Assembly (NCBI RefSeq): GCF_025165815.1
Contig: NZ_JAFFZE010000014.1
Span: forward strand, 1-64,000
Direction of reading: 5' to 3'
Source of the DNA: Actinophytocola gossypii
GTDB taxonomy: Bacteria; Actinomycetota; Actinomycetes; Mycobacteriales; Pseudonocardiaceae
Length of the DNA: 64,000 nucleotides
Below are positions 1-7,889 of this stretch, in pieces (the first letter of the stretch is position 1; each line of letters begins with the position of its first letter). The notes beneath the pieces are model-generated. The model was not told the DNA's origin. It did no database searches and worked only from the letters and a program-made list of their open reading frames with translations. The position numbers were made by a program, and so were the translations under genes.

Positions 1-76
1 CCGGGGCGGCCGGCCCGGGCCGCACCCGCGCTGGCACGCCCCGCCCGGGGCCGCCGCCCCCCCGGCGGGCGCCACG

Positions 77-1285
77 TCAGGTGCTGGGCAGGCCGTCACC
101 GAGGGCGGCCACCGGGCCGACGACGATCACCGCGGGCGGACGGACACCGTGCGTGCGCACGTCGTCGGCCACCTTGTCCAGGGTGGACCGGACCAGGCGC
201 TGGGCGCGGGTGGTGCCCTCCTGGACCACGGCCACCGGGGTGTCCGCCGCGCGGCCGGTGAGCAGCACCTCGGCGAACGCGGCGATCCGCTCCACCGCCA
301 TCATCAGCACCAGCGTCCCGCGCAGCGACGCCAGCGCCGGCCAGTCCACCAGGGAGTCCGGGTGTCCGGGCGGCAGGTGCCCGGAGACCACCACGACCTC
401 GTGCGCGACGCCGCGGTGGGTCACCGGCACCCCGGCGACCCCGGGCACGCCGAACGCCGAGGTCACGCCGGGTACCACCGTCACCGGCACGTCGGCGGCC
501 GCGCAGGCGAGCAGTTCCTCGAACCCGCGCCCGAACACGTACGGGTCCCCGCCCTTGAGCCGGACCACGAACCGGCCGGCCCGCGCCCTGGACACCAGCA
601 GCTCGTTGATCGTGTCCTGCGACGCGGCCCGCCCGTACGGGTTCTTCGCCGCGTCCACCACCTCGACGTCCGGCGCCAGCTCGTCGAGCAGCGGGCCCGG
701 TGCCAGCCGGTCGGCGACCACGACGTCCGCCTGGGCCAGCAGCCGCCGCCCGCGCACGGTGATCAGGTCCGGATCGCCCGGCCCGCCGCCGACCAGCGCG
801 ACGCCGACCGGGCGCGGTCCCGGCGCCACCAGACCGGAGCCGAGCGCGCGCAGCAGACCGTCCCGGACGGTCGCCGACCGGCGGTGCTCGCCGCCGGCCA
901 GCACCCCGACCAGCAGGCCGTCGTGGTTGCCCGTCGCCGGGGTCACCGCCGTGCCGGCCGATCCGGCGTCGGCGCGTACGCAGAACACCCGCAGCCGCTC
1001 GGCCGCCGCCGACACCTCGGCGTTCACCGACGGCGAGGAGGTGCAGCACAGCACGTACCAGGCGCCGTCGAGGTCGCCCGGCGCGTACGGGCGCCGGTGC
1101 CAGACCAGCGCACCCGACTCGGCGAGCCCCACGACCGCGGGCGTGGCCTCCGGTGCGACCACCTCGACCGCGGCCCCGGAGGACACCAGCCTCGGCAGCC
1201 GTCGAGCGGCCACGGTCCCGCCGCCGACCACCACGACACGGCGGCCGGCCAGGTCGAGTCCGGCCAGGTAGTGCAGCTCGGTCAT
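77..1285 (-). CDS. cobA: Uroporphyrinogen-III C-methyltransferase / precorrin-2 dehydrogenase (siroheme synthase-like fusion)
   Basis: The 402-residue protein joins two enzymes of siroheme and cobalamin synthesis. Residues 1-150 resemble the CysG N-terminal NAD-dependent precorrin-2 dehydrogenase/ferrochelatase, with a nucleotide-binding VVVVGGG at about 17-23. Residues 160-402 are a tetrapyrrole SAM methyltransferase with VGGGPGDPDLIT near 165 and VRLKGGDPYVFGRG further on, which methylates uroporphyrinogen III at C-2 and C-7. I chose the ATG at 1285 because it precedes the conserved dehydrogenase fold; the upstream in-frame extension is low-complexity and overlaps the divergent thioredoxin gene. 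In mycobacteria the equivalent cysG (Rv2847c) also lies near mtr. No cobalamin riboswitch was seen. The family is certain; whether the chelatase activity is present is inferred. Confidence 0.93.
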   Translation of the reverse strand: MTELHYLAGLDLAGRRVVVVGGGTVAARRLPRLVSSGAAVEVVAPEATPAVVGLAESGALVWHRRPYAPGDLDGAWYVLCCTSSPSVNAEVSAAAERLRVFCVRADAGSAGTAVTPATGNHDGLLVGVLAGGEHRRSATVRDGLLRALGSGLVAPGPRPVGVALVGGGPGDPDLITVRGRRLLAQADVVVADRLAPGPLLDELAPDVEVVDAAKNPYGRAASQDTINELLVSRARAGRFVVRLKGGDPYVFGRGFEELLACAAADVPVTVVPGVTSAFGVPGVAGVPVTHRGVAHEVVVVSGHLPPGHPDSLVDWPALASLRGTLVLMMAVERIAAFAEVLLTGRAADTPVAVVQEGTTRAQRLVRSTLDKVADDVRTHGVRPPAVIVVGPVAALGDGLPST

Positions 1286-1333
1286 GCGACCAGCATGCCG
1301 CAGCGGAAACGCGGTGGCCGGTAGGGTCGGCCC

Positions 1334-1912
1334 ATGGTCTCGGTCAACTCCACGATGGTGCCGCTCGGCACCACCGCGCCCCCGTTCGAGCTCCCGGACC
1401 CCGACGGCGTCACCTGGACCCTCGACCGGGTCGCCGGGCCGCGCGGCACGCTCGTCGCGTTCCTGTGCAACCACTGCCCGTACGTCCAGCACATCGCGGT
1501 CCCGCTCGGCGCGGCCGCGGCCCGCTGGCGCCAGCAGGGCATCGGCGTGGTCGGGATCAACAGCAACGACCCGGAGGCCTACCCGGACGAGGTGCCGGAG
1601 CGGATGGCGGCCAACGCCGCCGCCTGGCGCTGGACGTTCCCCTACGTGTCCGACCCCGAGCAGACCGCCGCGCACGCCTACCGGGCCGCCTGCACGCCGG
1701 ACTTCTTCCTGTTCGACGCCGACCGCGCGCTCGTCTACCGCGGCCGGTTCGACGCCGCCCGGCCGGGCAACGGCGTCCCGGTGACCGGCGACGAGCTGGA
1801 CGCCGCCGTCGCCTCGGTGGTCGCGGGCGAGGAGATCGAGGTCGGCCAGCTCGCCAGCATCGGCTGCAACATCAAGTGGAGGCCGGGCAACGAGCCCGCC
1901 TGGTTCGGCTGA
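1334..1912 (+). CDS. Thioredoxin-family (AhpC/TSA-like) protein
   Basis: The 192-residue cytoplasmic protein has a thioredoxin/peroxiredoxin fold. The redox motif is C45-N-H-C48 followed by a Pro-Tyr, typical of the actinobacterial 'thioredoxin family protein' group with CNHCPYV. A later cis-proline-type segment (CTPDFFLFD) also fits. No signal peptide is visible, so it should act as a cytosolic thiol peroxidase or disulfide reductase; the substrate is unknown. It is divergent from cobA with a 48-base gap that must hold both promoters, and it is closed by a strong hairpin directly after the stop. Confidence 0.85.
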   Translation: MVSVNSTMVPLGTTAPPFELPDPDGVTWTLDRVAGPRGTLVAFLCNHCPYVQHIAVPLGAAAARWRQQGIGVVGINSNDPEAYPDEVPERMAANAAAWRWTFPYVSDPEQTAAHAYRAACTPDFFLFDADRALVYRGRFDAARPGNGVPVTGDELDAAVASVVAGEEIEVGQLASIGCNIKWRPGNEPAWFG

Positions 1913-1916
1913 CCGG

Positions 1917-1951
1917 ACCGGGGGCCGCCCCCAGCGGGAGCGGCCCCCGGT
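1917..1951. terminator. Bidirectional hairpin terminator
   Basis: A perfect 12-bp inverted repeat (ACCGGGGGCCGC at 1917-1928 with GCGGCCCCCGGT at 1940-1951) encloses an 11-base loop. It starts five bases after the thioredoxin-like stop and ends before the convergent protease stop at 1965, so it can end both transcripts. There is no U-tract, as is common in high-GC actinobacteria. Confidence 0.75.
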
Positions 1952-1964
1952 ATCGGACTCCGAG

Positions 1965-2780
1965 TCAGCCGATCTGCTGCTGGATCAGGTCGTGGAACGC
2001 CGCCACCCGGCCGTAGACGCCGGGGAAGTTCGGCTCCGCGCAGCCCTGGCCCCAGGACACGATGCCGATCAGCTTGCGGGTGCCGTCCGCGGTGACGCCC
2101 TCCAGCGGGCCACCGGAGTCGCCCTGGCAGCTGTCCTTGCCGCCCTCGGGCAGCCCGGCACACACCATCGACGCCGGGTCGTAGGAACCCGGGTACGCCG
2201 AGGAGCAGGTGTCGTCGGACGTCACCGGCACGTCGACCTTGCGCAGGGTGTCCGACGGCGACCCGCTGTCGGTCACGCCCCAGCCGAGCACCGTGCTGGT
2301 CGCGCCCTCCGCATACAGGTCACCGTCCGACGGCGACGCGAGCGCGATCGGCGCCTGCGACAGCTCGGTGTCGAGGGTGAGCACGGACGCGTCGTTGATC
2401 AGCGCGCCGGAGTCCCAGTCCGGGTGGATCCAGATGTCGGTCACGCCGGCGACCGTGCCTCCGCCGCCGCTGAGCGACGTGCGGCCGGCAACGACCTGGA
2501 TGTCCGCAGGCGAGGAGCCCTCGGTGCAGTGCGCGGCCGTGACGACCTTGTTCGGGGCCACGATCGAGCCCCCGCAGAACTGGAACCCGTCCGGCGTGGT
2601 CAGCGCGACCACGAACGGGTTCTCCTCGATGGTGGTCTCCTCGCCACCGATGATGTTCGGCTGAACGTCAGCCGGTGCCGGGTCCGCGCTCGCTGTCGAC
2701 ACCGATGCCGCGACCCCGACCGACGCGAGAACCGCTGCGGCAACCCCGGCCAGGCGGAGCAGGCGCCTTGCCTCAGCCAT
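1965..2780 (-). CDS. Secreted trypsin-like serine protease (S1 family), non-basic activation site
   Basis: The 271-residue pre-pro-enzyme has a positively charged N-terminus (MAEARRLLRL), a hydrophobic signal core and an alanine-rich cleavage region near residue 32, so it is exported. The catalytic triad is H84 (TAAHC), D130 (IND) and S222 (GDSGGP). D216, six residues before the serine, predicts trypsin-like cleavage after Arg/Lys. The mature chain should begin at I43 (IIGG), but the preceding residue is Asn42 rather than Arg/Lys, so self-activation is not expected. Cysteine pairs typical of chymotrypsin folds are present. A purine-rich ribosome binding site (AAGGGAGAGAG) precedes the ATG. 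A second family member lies at 5941-6714. Confidence 0.93.
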   Translation of the reverse strand: MAEARRLLRLAGVAAAVLASVGVAASVSTASADPAPADVQPNIIGGEETTIEENPFVVALTTPDGFQFCGGSIVAPNKVVTAAHCTEGSSPADIQVVAGRTSLSGGGGTVAGVTDIWIHPDWDSGALINDASVLTLDTELSQAPIALASPSDGDLYAEGATSTVLGWGVTDSGSPSDTLRKVDVPVTSDDTCSSAYPGSYDPASMVCAGLPEGGKDSCQGDSGGPLEGVTADGTRKLIGIVSWGQGCAEPNFPGVYGRVAAFHDLIQQQIG

Positions 2781-2980
2781 GACTCTCTCCCTTGTCTCCC
2801 CCGCGAGTCGACGTCCTCACGGGCTGACTCATGGCTACAAGGCGGTCACCGCGTGCCACAACGCCCGATCGTCGTGGGCCGAATGGCCCCCTACCGATCG
2901 GTAACCGGGCTTTGACCTGCGGAAACGATGGAAACAACCGGCACCCGACGTTCGGCTGGACTTGATCTCGGGCGGCCGGA

Positions 2981-4237
2981 TCAGCGGCGGATTCCCCACA
3001 GCAGCATCGTCGAGGACGCCTGCCGCACGGCCGCCGAGCCCTGCGCCAACCCGTCCACCGGGGCCGCGAACAGCAGCCGGCCGTCCACCGCGTAGCCGGC
3101 GTCGGTGAGCGTGTCGCGGACCGGGCCGACGCTGCCCAGCTCGCGCACCTCGACCACGATCCGGCTCGCCCCGGCACCCGCGCAGGAGCGCACCACGTCG
3201 GTGCGGGCGGTGCCGAGGAACACGGCGTCCGGTTGCGGCAGGCCGACCAGCGCCTCGGGAACCTGGCCGTCGACGAGCCGAACGTCCACACCGTGCCGTT
3301 TGGCGTTGGCGACGATCCGCACGCACAGCCCGGGATCGTTCTCCACGGCGATCACCGCCGCGCCGAGCCGGGCGGCCTCGACGCCGAGCGCACCACAGCC
3401 CGCCGCCACGTCCCACACCAGCGCACCCGGTCTCGGCGCCAGCCTGGCCAGCGCGAGCGCACGCAGCTCCGGGCCGCTCGCCATGCCCTCGCGGTGGGTG
3501 AACTCGGCCTCGTCGAGCGCCCACCCGTTCACCGGCGGCGCCGGCTCGCCGCCGGCGATCCACCCGGACCGGCCCACCCGGTCCAGGTCGGCCAGGCACA
3601 GCACCACCGAGGGCTGCCGCCACGTCCGGTCGGCGGCCTCGGCCGGGTCGACGATCGACAGGGTTTCCTGATCACCACCGACGGCCTCGAGCACGACAAG
3701 GGTGCGCCGCCAGCCGGACAGGGCCGCGCCGAACTCGGCCGGGCCGGTGCCGGGGGCGGTGAGCACGCCGACGGCGGGGCGGGCGCGGCACACGTTCACC
3801 GCGTCGCGGAAGGCGCGGCCGTGCGCGCTGACCACCGTGATGTCGTCCCACGGCCGGTGAACCATGGCGGCGACCCGCTGCACCTGCGTCACCGACGGCC
3901 AGCACACGGTCGGCAGACTGCGCTCCCGCAGCGCGCGCAGCACCCCGAAGTACCCGGGGTCGCCTGCGGTGAGCACGACCGCGTGTTCGTCCGCATCGAC
4001 CGACGCGGCCAAGGCGTCCAGGGCGGTGCCGGGTAACTCGTTCTGGCCGGACAGCTCGATGGTGCGCGGTTTGTCCGGAACCGAGGCCGAGCCGGCACCG
4101 GTACCCAGCGCGGCGGTCGCCCAGCGCCGCAGCAGCGCGCGGCCGCCGACCACCAGGCCCGCGGCGGCAAGGGCATTCCCGGCGCCAGGCGGGAGATCGT
4201 GTCCATCCACACCGATCACGGTCACCGTTGCCGTCAT
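2981..4237 (-). CDS. cobL: Precorrin-6Y C5,15-methyltransferase (decarboxylating), CbiE-CbiT fusion
   Basis: The 418-residue bifunctional cobalamin enzyme methylates precorrin-6Y at C-5 and C-15 and decarboxylates the C-12 acetate. Residues 1-200 form the CbiE tetrapyrrole methylase domain, starting with TVIGVDGHDLPPGA and containing LTAGDPGYFGVLR. Residues about 225-418 form the CbiT class-I SAM methyltransferase with an LVWDVAAGCGALGVE glycine motif. The length fits fused CobL proteins of aerobic cobalamin producers. It is divergent from bioF with a 121-base gap. Together with cobA and cobQ in this window it supports de novo B12 synthesis; the other cob genes must lie elsewhere. Confidence 0.93.
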   Translation of the reverse strand: MTATVTVIGVDGHDLPPGAGNALAAAGLVVGGRALLRRWATAALGTGAGSASVPDKPRTIELSGQNELPGTALDALAASVDADEHAVVLTAGDPGYFGVLRALRERSLPTVCWPSVTQVQRVAAMVHRPWDDITVVSAHGRAFRDAVNVCRARPAVGVLTAPGTGPAEFGAALSGWRRTLVVLEAVGGDQETLSIVDPAEAADRTWRQPSVVLCLADLDRVGRSGWIAGGEPAPPVNGWALDEAEFTHREGMASGPELRALALARLAPRPGALVWDVAAGCGALGVEAARLGAAVIAVENDPGLCVRIVANAKRHGVDVRLVDGQVPEALVGLPQPDAVFLGTARTDVVRSCAGAGASRIVVEVRELGSVGPVRDTLTDAGYAVDGRLLFAAPVDGLAQGSAAVRQASSTMLLWGIRR

Positions 4238-4358
4238 ACCCCCATTCGACCACGCTCGACGCTACCGTGGGGGAAAATTTCTGACGGATCCTTTCAGGGT
4301 TCGGCCGTGCGGACGGCCTCGAGTGGTCCACGATCCGGGGGCTGTCAGACTCGACGCC

Positions 4359-5516
4359 GTGACCTCGGTTTTCGACTGGTTGGACACCCGCGCGGACGAA
4401 CGGCGACGGGCCGGTCTGGCGCGCAGGCTCCGCCCCCGCCGGCCCGACTCCGACCTGCTGGACCTGGCCGGCAACGACTACCTCGGCCTGGCCAGGGACA
4501 AGCGGGTGGCGGGCGCCGCCGCGGCCGCGACCCTGCGGTGGGGCGCGGGGTCGACCGGATCGCGGCTGGTCACCGGAACCACCGAACTGCACACCGAGCT
4601 GGAGCACGAGCTGGCCGCGTTCTGCGGCACGCAGGCGGCGCTGGTGTTCTCGTCCGGGTTCACCGCGAACCTGGGCGCGGTCACGGCGCTGTCCGGCAAG
4701 GGCAGCGCGATCGTCACCGACGCCTACCTGCACGCGTCGCTGATCGACGGCTGCCGGCTGTCCCGGGCGGACGTGGCGGTGGTCGGGCACGCCGATCCGG
4801 CGGCGGTGGCGCACGCCCTGCGGACGAGGCGGACCGAGCGTGCCCTGGTGGTGACCGACTCGGTGTTCTCCGTGGACGGTGACCTGGCACCGCTGCCGGA
4901 GCTGGTGGCGGCCTGCCGCGCGCACGGCGCGGCGCTGGTGGTGGACGACGCGCACGGTCTCGGCGTGCTCGGGCCGGGCGGCCGGGGCGCCGTGGCCGAC
5001 GCGGGCCTGTCCGGCGAACCGGACGTGGTGACGACGATCACGTTGTCCAAGGCGCTGGGGGCGCAGGGCGGCGCGGTGCTCGGCCCGCGACGGGTGATCA
5101 AGCACCTGGTGGACTCGGCGCGCAGCTTCATCTTCGACACCGGGCTCGCGCCGGCGAGCACCGCGGCCGCGTTGACCGCGCTGGGCGTGCTGCGGGAGGA
5201 GCCGGAGCTGGCCACCCGGGTGCGGTCGACCGCGCTGTCGCTGGCCGAGCGGCTGCGGGCGGCCGGGCTGACGGTCACCGAGCCGGCCGCGGCGGTGGTG
5301 TCGGTGCTCGCGCCGTCGCCCGAGCTGGCGGTGCGCTGGGCCGACGACTGCCGGGCGGCCGGCGTGTGGGTGGGGTGCTTCCGGCCGCCGTCGGTGCCGG
5401 ATCAGGTGTCGCGGCTGCGGCTGACCGCGCGGGCGGACCTCACCGAGGGCGACGTCGACCGCGCGGTGGACGTGATCACCCGGTGCGCTCCGCCCGAGGC
5501 CGGCGCCGCATCGTGA
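4359..5516 (+). CDS. bioF: 8-amino-7-oxononanoate synthase
   Basis: The 385-residue PLP enzyme condenses pimeloyl-ACP (or -CoA) with alanine in the first committed step of biotin ring assembly. The alpha-oxoamine synthase fold is clear: GSTGSRLVTG near 64-73, DDAHGLGVLG near 196-205 and the PLP lysine K231 in TLSKALGAQGG. The GTG at 4359 gives the usual family length; longer in-frame extensions enter the divergent cobL gene. Its last 41 bases overlap the convergent acetyltransferase gene. No other biotin gene is adjacent. Confidence 0.93.
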   Translation: MTSVFDWLDTRADERRRAGLARRLRPRRPDSDLLDLAGNDYLGLARDKRVAGAAAAATLRWGAGSTGSRLVTGTTELHTELEHELAAFCGTQAALVFSSGFTANLGAVTALSGKGSAIVTDAYLHASLIDGCRLSRADVAVVGHADPAAVAHALRTRRTERALVVTDSVFSVDGDLAPLPELVAACRAHGAALVVDDAHGLGVLGPGGRGAVADAGLSGEPDVVTTITLSKALGAQGGAVLGPRRVIKHLVDSARSFIFDTGLAPASTAAALTALGVLREEPELATRVRSTALSLAERLRAAGLTVTEPAAAVVSVLAPSPELAVRWADDCRAAGVWVGCFRPPSVPDQVSRLRLTARADLTEGDVDRAVDVITRCAPPEAGAAS

Positions 5517-5928
5517 TGTGCTCGATGCCGTCCTCGAGGAACGGCTCACCCTCGGGCACGAAGCCGAACCTGGCGTAGAAACCCTGCGCGTAGGACTGGG
5601 CGTCCAGCACGGCCTCCGCGTCGCCGATGCGGGCCATCGCCTCGGCCATCAGCAGCCGGCCGAGACCGGTGCCGCGGGCGGCCTTGGTGGTGCACACCCG
5701 GCCGATCCGGCGCACGCCGTTCGGGTCGTGGAGGATGCGCAGGTAGGCCTGGGGTTCGCCGGTCGGCGGGCTCCACAGGTGGACCGTCTCCGGCAGCAGG
5801 TCACGGCCGTCCAGCTCGGGGTAGGGAGCGTTCTGCTCCACCACGAAGACGTCGACCCGCAGCCGGAGCACGGCGTACAACTCGGCGGCCGTCAGCTCGT
5901 CGCCGGCGGCGAAACGCGGTGTGGTCAC
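5476..5928 (-). CDS. GNAT family N-acetyltransferase (ElaA-like)
   Basis: The 150-residue protein is a single GNAT domain that should transfer an acetyl group from acetyl-CoA to an unknown amine. The acetyl-CoA pyrophosphate loop RGTGLG is at about 85-90 after RIGRVCTTK. The N-terminal LRLRVDVFVVEQ and the GFYARFGFVPEGEPFLEDG end match the ElaA subgroup. The 3' end overlaps bioF by 41 bases, so the two transcripts are convergent. The protease gene at 5941-6714 lies only 12 bases upstream in coordinates on the same strand and may be co-transcribed. Confidence 0.88.
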   Translation of the reverse strand: MTTPRFAAGDELTAAELYAVLRLRVDVFVVEQNAPYPELDGRDLLPETVHLWSPPTGEPQAYLRILHDPNGVRRIGRVCTTKAARGTGLGRLLMAEAMARIGDAEAVLDAQSYAQGFYARFGFVPEGEPFLEDGIEHITMRRRPRAERTG

Positions 5929-5940
5929 CCCAGGTGGATA

Positions 5941-6714
5941 TCAGACCTGTTCGTCGAGGACCGCGGCGTATGCCATCAGCCGGGTGTAGACGCCGGGCTT
6001 GCCGGCCAGGGCACAGCCCTCGCCCCACGAGGTGATGCCCACCAGCACGCCCTCGACGACCAGCGGGCCGCCCGAGTCGCCCTGGCACGAGTCGACTCCG
6101 CCCTCCGGCAGGCCGGCGCAGATCATCGACTCGGCCTTGAAGGTCGAGTACGAGTTGGCGCAGTCGGCGTCGGCGACCAGCGGCACCTCCGCCCCGAGCA
6201 GGAAGCGGGACGGCTCGCCGCCGGCGGTGGTGCGGCCCCAGCCGAGGATCAGGCCGGGCTTGCCCGCCTCGTACAGCGCGGCGTCGTCCGCACCGGCGCG
6301 CTCGATCGGCCGGTACGGCAGCGGTTCGCGCAAGGTCAGCACCGCCACGTCGGCGCCGTCGCGCACGTCGGTGAAGTCCGGGTGGACCCAGAGCGACGCC
6401 ACGGGCGAGATCAGGCCGGTCTCGCTCTGCTTGTCCTCGCGGCCCGCGACGACGGTGATGTCGGCCGGGCGCTCGCCGGCCACGCAGTGCGCGGCGGTGA
6501 TGACCTTGTCCTCGGCGACGAGCGAGCCGCCGCAGTACTGGAAGCCGTCGACGGTCGCGAGGTAGACCATGTAGCTGTGGTCGGCGATGCTCGCCCGACT
6601 GCCGCCGACGATCCGCTCGTCGGCACCGGCCTGGCCGGCGACACCGGTGGCGACACCGGTGACGGCAAGGACGACGGCGAGCAGTAGCCGCCGGTACCGG
6701 GTGGGTCCCCCCAT
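5941..6714 (-). CDS. Secreted trypsin-like serine protease (S1 family)
   Basis: The 257-residue precursor has a Sec-type signal (arginines, then LLLAVVLAVTGVATGV) with cleavage near residue 30. The canonical activation site is R34-I35-VGG. The triad is H76 (TAAHC), D122 (GADVAVL) and S214 (GDSGGP), with D208 giving trypsin specificity. It is closely related in architecture to the protease at 1965-2780 but has a basic activation site, so it could be self-activating and might activate the other copy (inference). The organism therefore exports at least two trypsins from this locus. Confidence 0.93.
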   Translation of the reverse strand: MGGPTRYRRLLLAVVLAVTGVATGVAGQAGADERIVGGSRASIADHSYMVYLATVDGFQYCGGSLVAEDKVITAAHCVAGERPADITVVAGREDKQSETGLISPVASLWVHPDFTDVRDGADVAVLTLREPLPYRPIERAGADDAALYEAGKPGLILGWGRTTAGGEPSRFLLGAEVPLVADADCANSYSTFKAESMICAGLPEGGVDSCQGDSGGPLVVEGVLVGITSWGEGCALAGKPGVYTRLMAYAAVLDEQV

Positions 6715-6850
6715 GTGCTCAGCTCCTCACGCTGGTCGAGACTGCACCGACCAGACTTTCGTGCGGAGCGGTCGCCGGCAACTTGGAACATGTCGCCCGA
6801 CCAGGTGAACTTTCGGTGTGCGACAATGCCCGCAGAGTCCCGAGTGGACT

Positions 6851-6894
6851 CCCGGACGAGCGGTGCCGTACCCGGTGTGCGACAAGACGGCGCC
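6851..6894 (+). promoter_or_regulatory. Guanidine-III riboswitch (ykkC-III class)
   Basis: The segment matches the compact guanidine-III aptamer known from Thermobifida. CCGG at 6852-6855 pairs with CCGG at 6872-6875 (P1). GGTGCCGT at 6862-6869 pairs with ACGGCGCC at 6887-6894 (P2, eight pairs, one G-U), giving the H-type pseudoknot. The conserved single-stranded pieces GGACGAG, GTACCCGGT and GACAAGACGGCGC are present. It lies 13 bases before the ATG of an SMR guanidinium exporter, the expected target. ACTCCC at 6848-6853 can instead pair with GGGAGT at 6897-6902, which contains the ribosome binding site, and shares bases with P1; guanidine binding would thus free translation (inference). Confidence 0.9.
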
Positions 6895-6907
6895 ACGGGA
6901 GTGCAAC

Positions 6908-7222
6908 ATGGCCTGGCTCGTGCTCGTCGTCTCCGGGGTGTTGGAAGCCGTGTGGGCGACCGCTCTGGACAAGTCCAACGGGTTCACCCGGCTCGGCCCG
7001 TCGGTCGTGTTCGGGATCGCGCTCGTGCTCAGCATGGCGGGGCTCGCGTTCGCCATGCGCGAGTTGCCGGTCGGCACGTCCTACGCGGTCTGGGTGGGTA
7101 TCGGCGCCACACTCACCGTCGCGTACGGAATGTGGAGCGGCGCGGAGACCGCGTCGGCGGTGAAGGTGTTGCTGCTGCTGGGCATCGTGGGCTGCGTCAT
7201 CGGGCTGAAGCTGCTGCACTGA
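6908..7222 (+). CDS. gdx: SMR-family guanidinium exporter (SugE/Gdx type)
   Basis: The 104-residue membrane protein has four predicted helices and the essential carboxylate E13 in the first helix. The segment WATALDKSNGFTRL is the SugE/Gdx signature that separates guanidinium exporters from EmrE-type multidrug pumps. The start at 6908 is set by the GGGAG ribosome binding site at 6897-6901 and by the riboswitch immediately upstream, which would otherwise fall inside the coding region. It should work as a dual-topology dimer that exchanges guanidinium for protons. Its last 26 bases overlap the convergent TetR gene. Confidence 0.93.
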   Translation: MAWLVLVVSGVLEAVWATALDKSNGFTRLGPSVVFGIALVLSMAGLAFAMRELPVGTSYAVWVGIGATLTVAYGMWSGAETASAVKVLLLLGIVGCVIGLKLLH

Positions 7223-7820
7223 GCCCGTCTAGCACGATGGCGAGGCCCGCGCGGAACTCGTCGGCCGGCGGGAGCGCGCGGGCCTGCGCGGCGGTCTCGG
7301 CCAGTACCGGGAAGTCCGATATGGACAGTTCGGCCATCGCGGCCGTGCCGGAGCCGGACAGCGGGCCGTAGTGCTCGTTCTGCAGCGCGCCGAGCAGGTA
7401 GGCCACCAGCGTCCGCTGCGCGACGACCCGGCGCCGCCCGGTGAAACCGGCCTCGGTCAGCACGGCGAGGGTCGCCTCGATCCAGCGCAGCGACGCCGGC
7501 GCGGCGTGCCGGTGGCGGACCACGAGCGGCACCACCTCGCGGTGCGCCTGGGTGGCCGCGCGCATCCGCTCCAGCAGGCCCGCGATCCGGTCGCGCCACG
7601 GGCCGGGCGGCACCGACAGGTCCAGGTCGGTGAGCACGTGGTCGACGACCAGCACCTCGAGCTCGTCGCGGTCGGCGACGTACCGGTACAGCGACATGGC
7701 GGCCATGCCGAGCTCCTTGGCCACGGCTCGCATGGTGAGTGCGGCGAGGCCGTCCCGGTCGACCACCGCGAGCGCGGCGGCGGCGATCCCGGATCTGGTC
7801 AGCGAACGTGGGCGGGGCAC
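7197..7820 (-). CDS. TetR family transcriptional regulator
   Basis: The 207-residue regulator has an N-terminal helix-turn-helix at about 15-60 (LTMRAVAKELGMAAMSLYRYV) and a TetR_C-like ligand-binding half. It is divergent from the peroxiredoxin/YHS gene pair, with a 25-bp inverted repeat in the 69-base intergenic region, so it probably represses both itself and that pair. Its 3' end overlaps the guanidinium exporter gene by 26 bases. The effector is unknown. Confidence 0.9.
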   Translation of the reverse strand: MPRPRSLTRSGIAAAALAVVDRDGLAALTMRAVAKELGMAAMSLYRYVADRDELEVLVVDHVLTDLDLSVPPGPWRDRIAGLLERMRAATQAHREVVPLVVRHRHAAPASLRWIEATLAVLTEAGFTGRRRVVAQRTLVAYLLGALQNEHYGPLSGSGTAAMAELSISDFPVLAETAAQARALPPADEFRAGLAIVLDGLSAAASAR

Positions 7821-7823
7821 GGG

Positions 7824-7850
7824 TTGACAGCGTACAAGGCACGCGATAAA
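7824..7850 (+). promoter_or_regulatory. Candidate promoter of the peroxiredoxin/YHS operon
   Basis: A perfect -35 TTGACA lies at 7824-7829, with GATAAA at 7845-7850 as the best -10 (15-base spacing, slightly short). The initiation region would fall on the palindrome at 7852-7876, as expected for a repressed promoter. Confidence 0.45.
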
Positions 7851-7851
7851 C

Positions 7852-7876
7852 CGTAGATGTACGATGTACGCCTACG
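7852..7876. promoter_or_regulatory. Candidate TetR operator (25-bp inverted repeat)
   Basis: CGTAG-2-GTAC-3-GTAC-2-CTACG is symmetric about position 7864, with all 18 arm bases matching. It sits between the divergent TetR gene and the peroxiredoxin-like gene, just downstream of the TTGACA element and just before the AGGAGGG ribosome binding site at 7881-7887. The position and dyad size are typical of TetR-family operators. Confidence 0.75.
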
Positions 7877-7889
7877 AAGTAGGAGGGTC

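Noticed and set aside
1-76. Possible terminator or gene end in the first 76 bases
   Set aside because: The stretch is extremely GC-rich and can fold in many ways, but no single clear stem and no reading frame could be supported.
1285-4358. Cobalamin riboswitch upstream of cobA or cobL
   Set aside because: The upstream gaps (48 and 121 bases) contain no B12-box-like sequence and are too short for the full aptamer.
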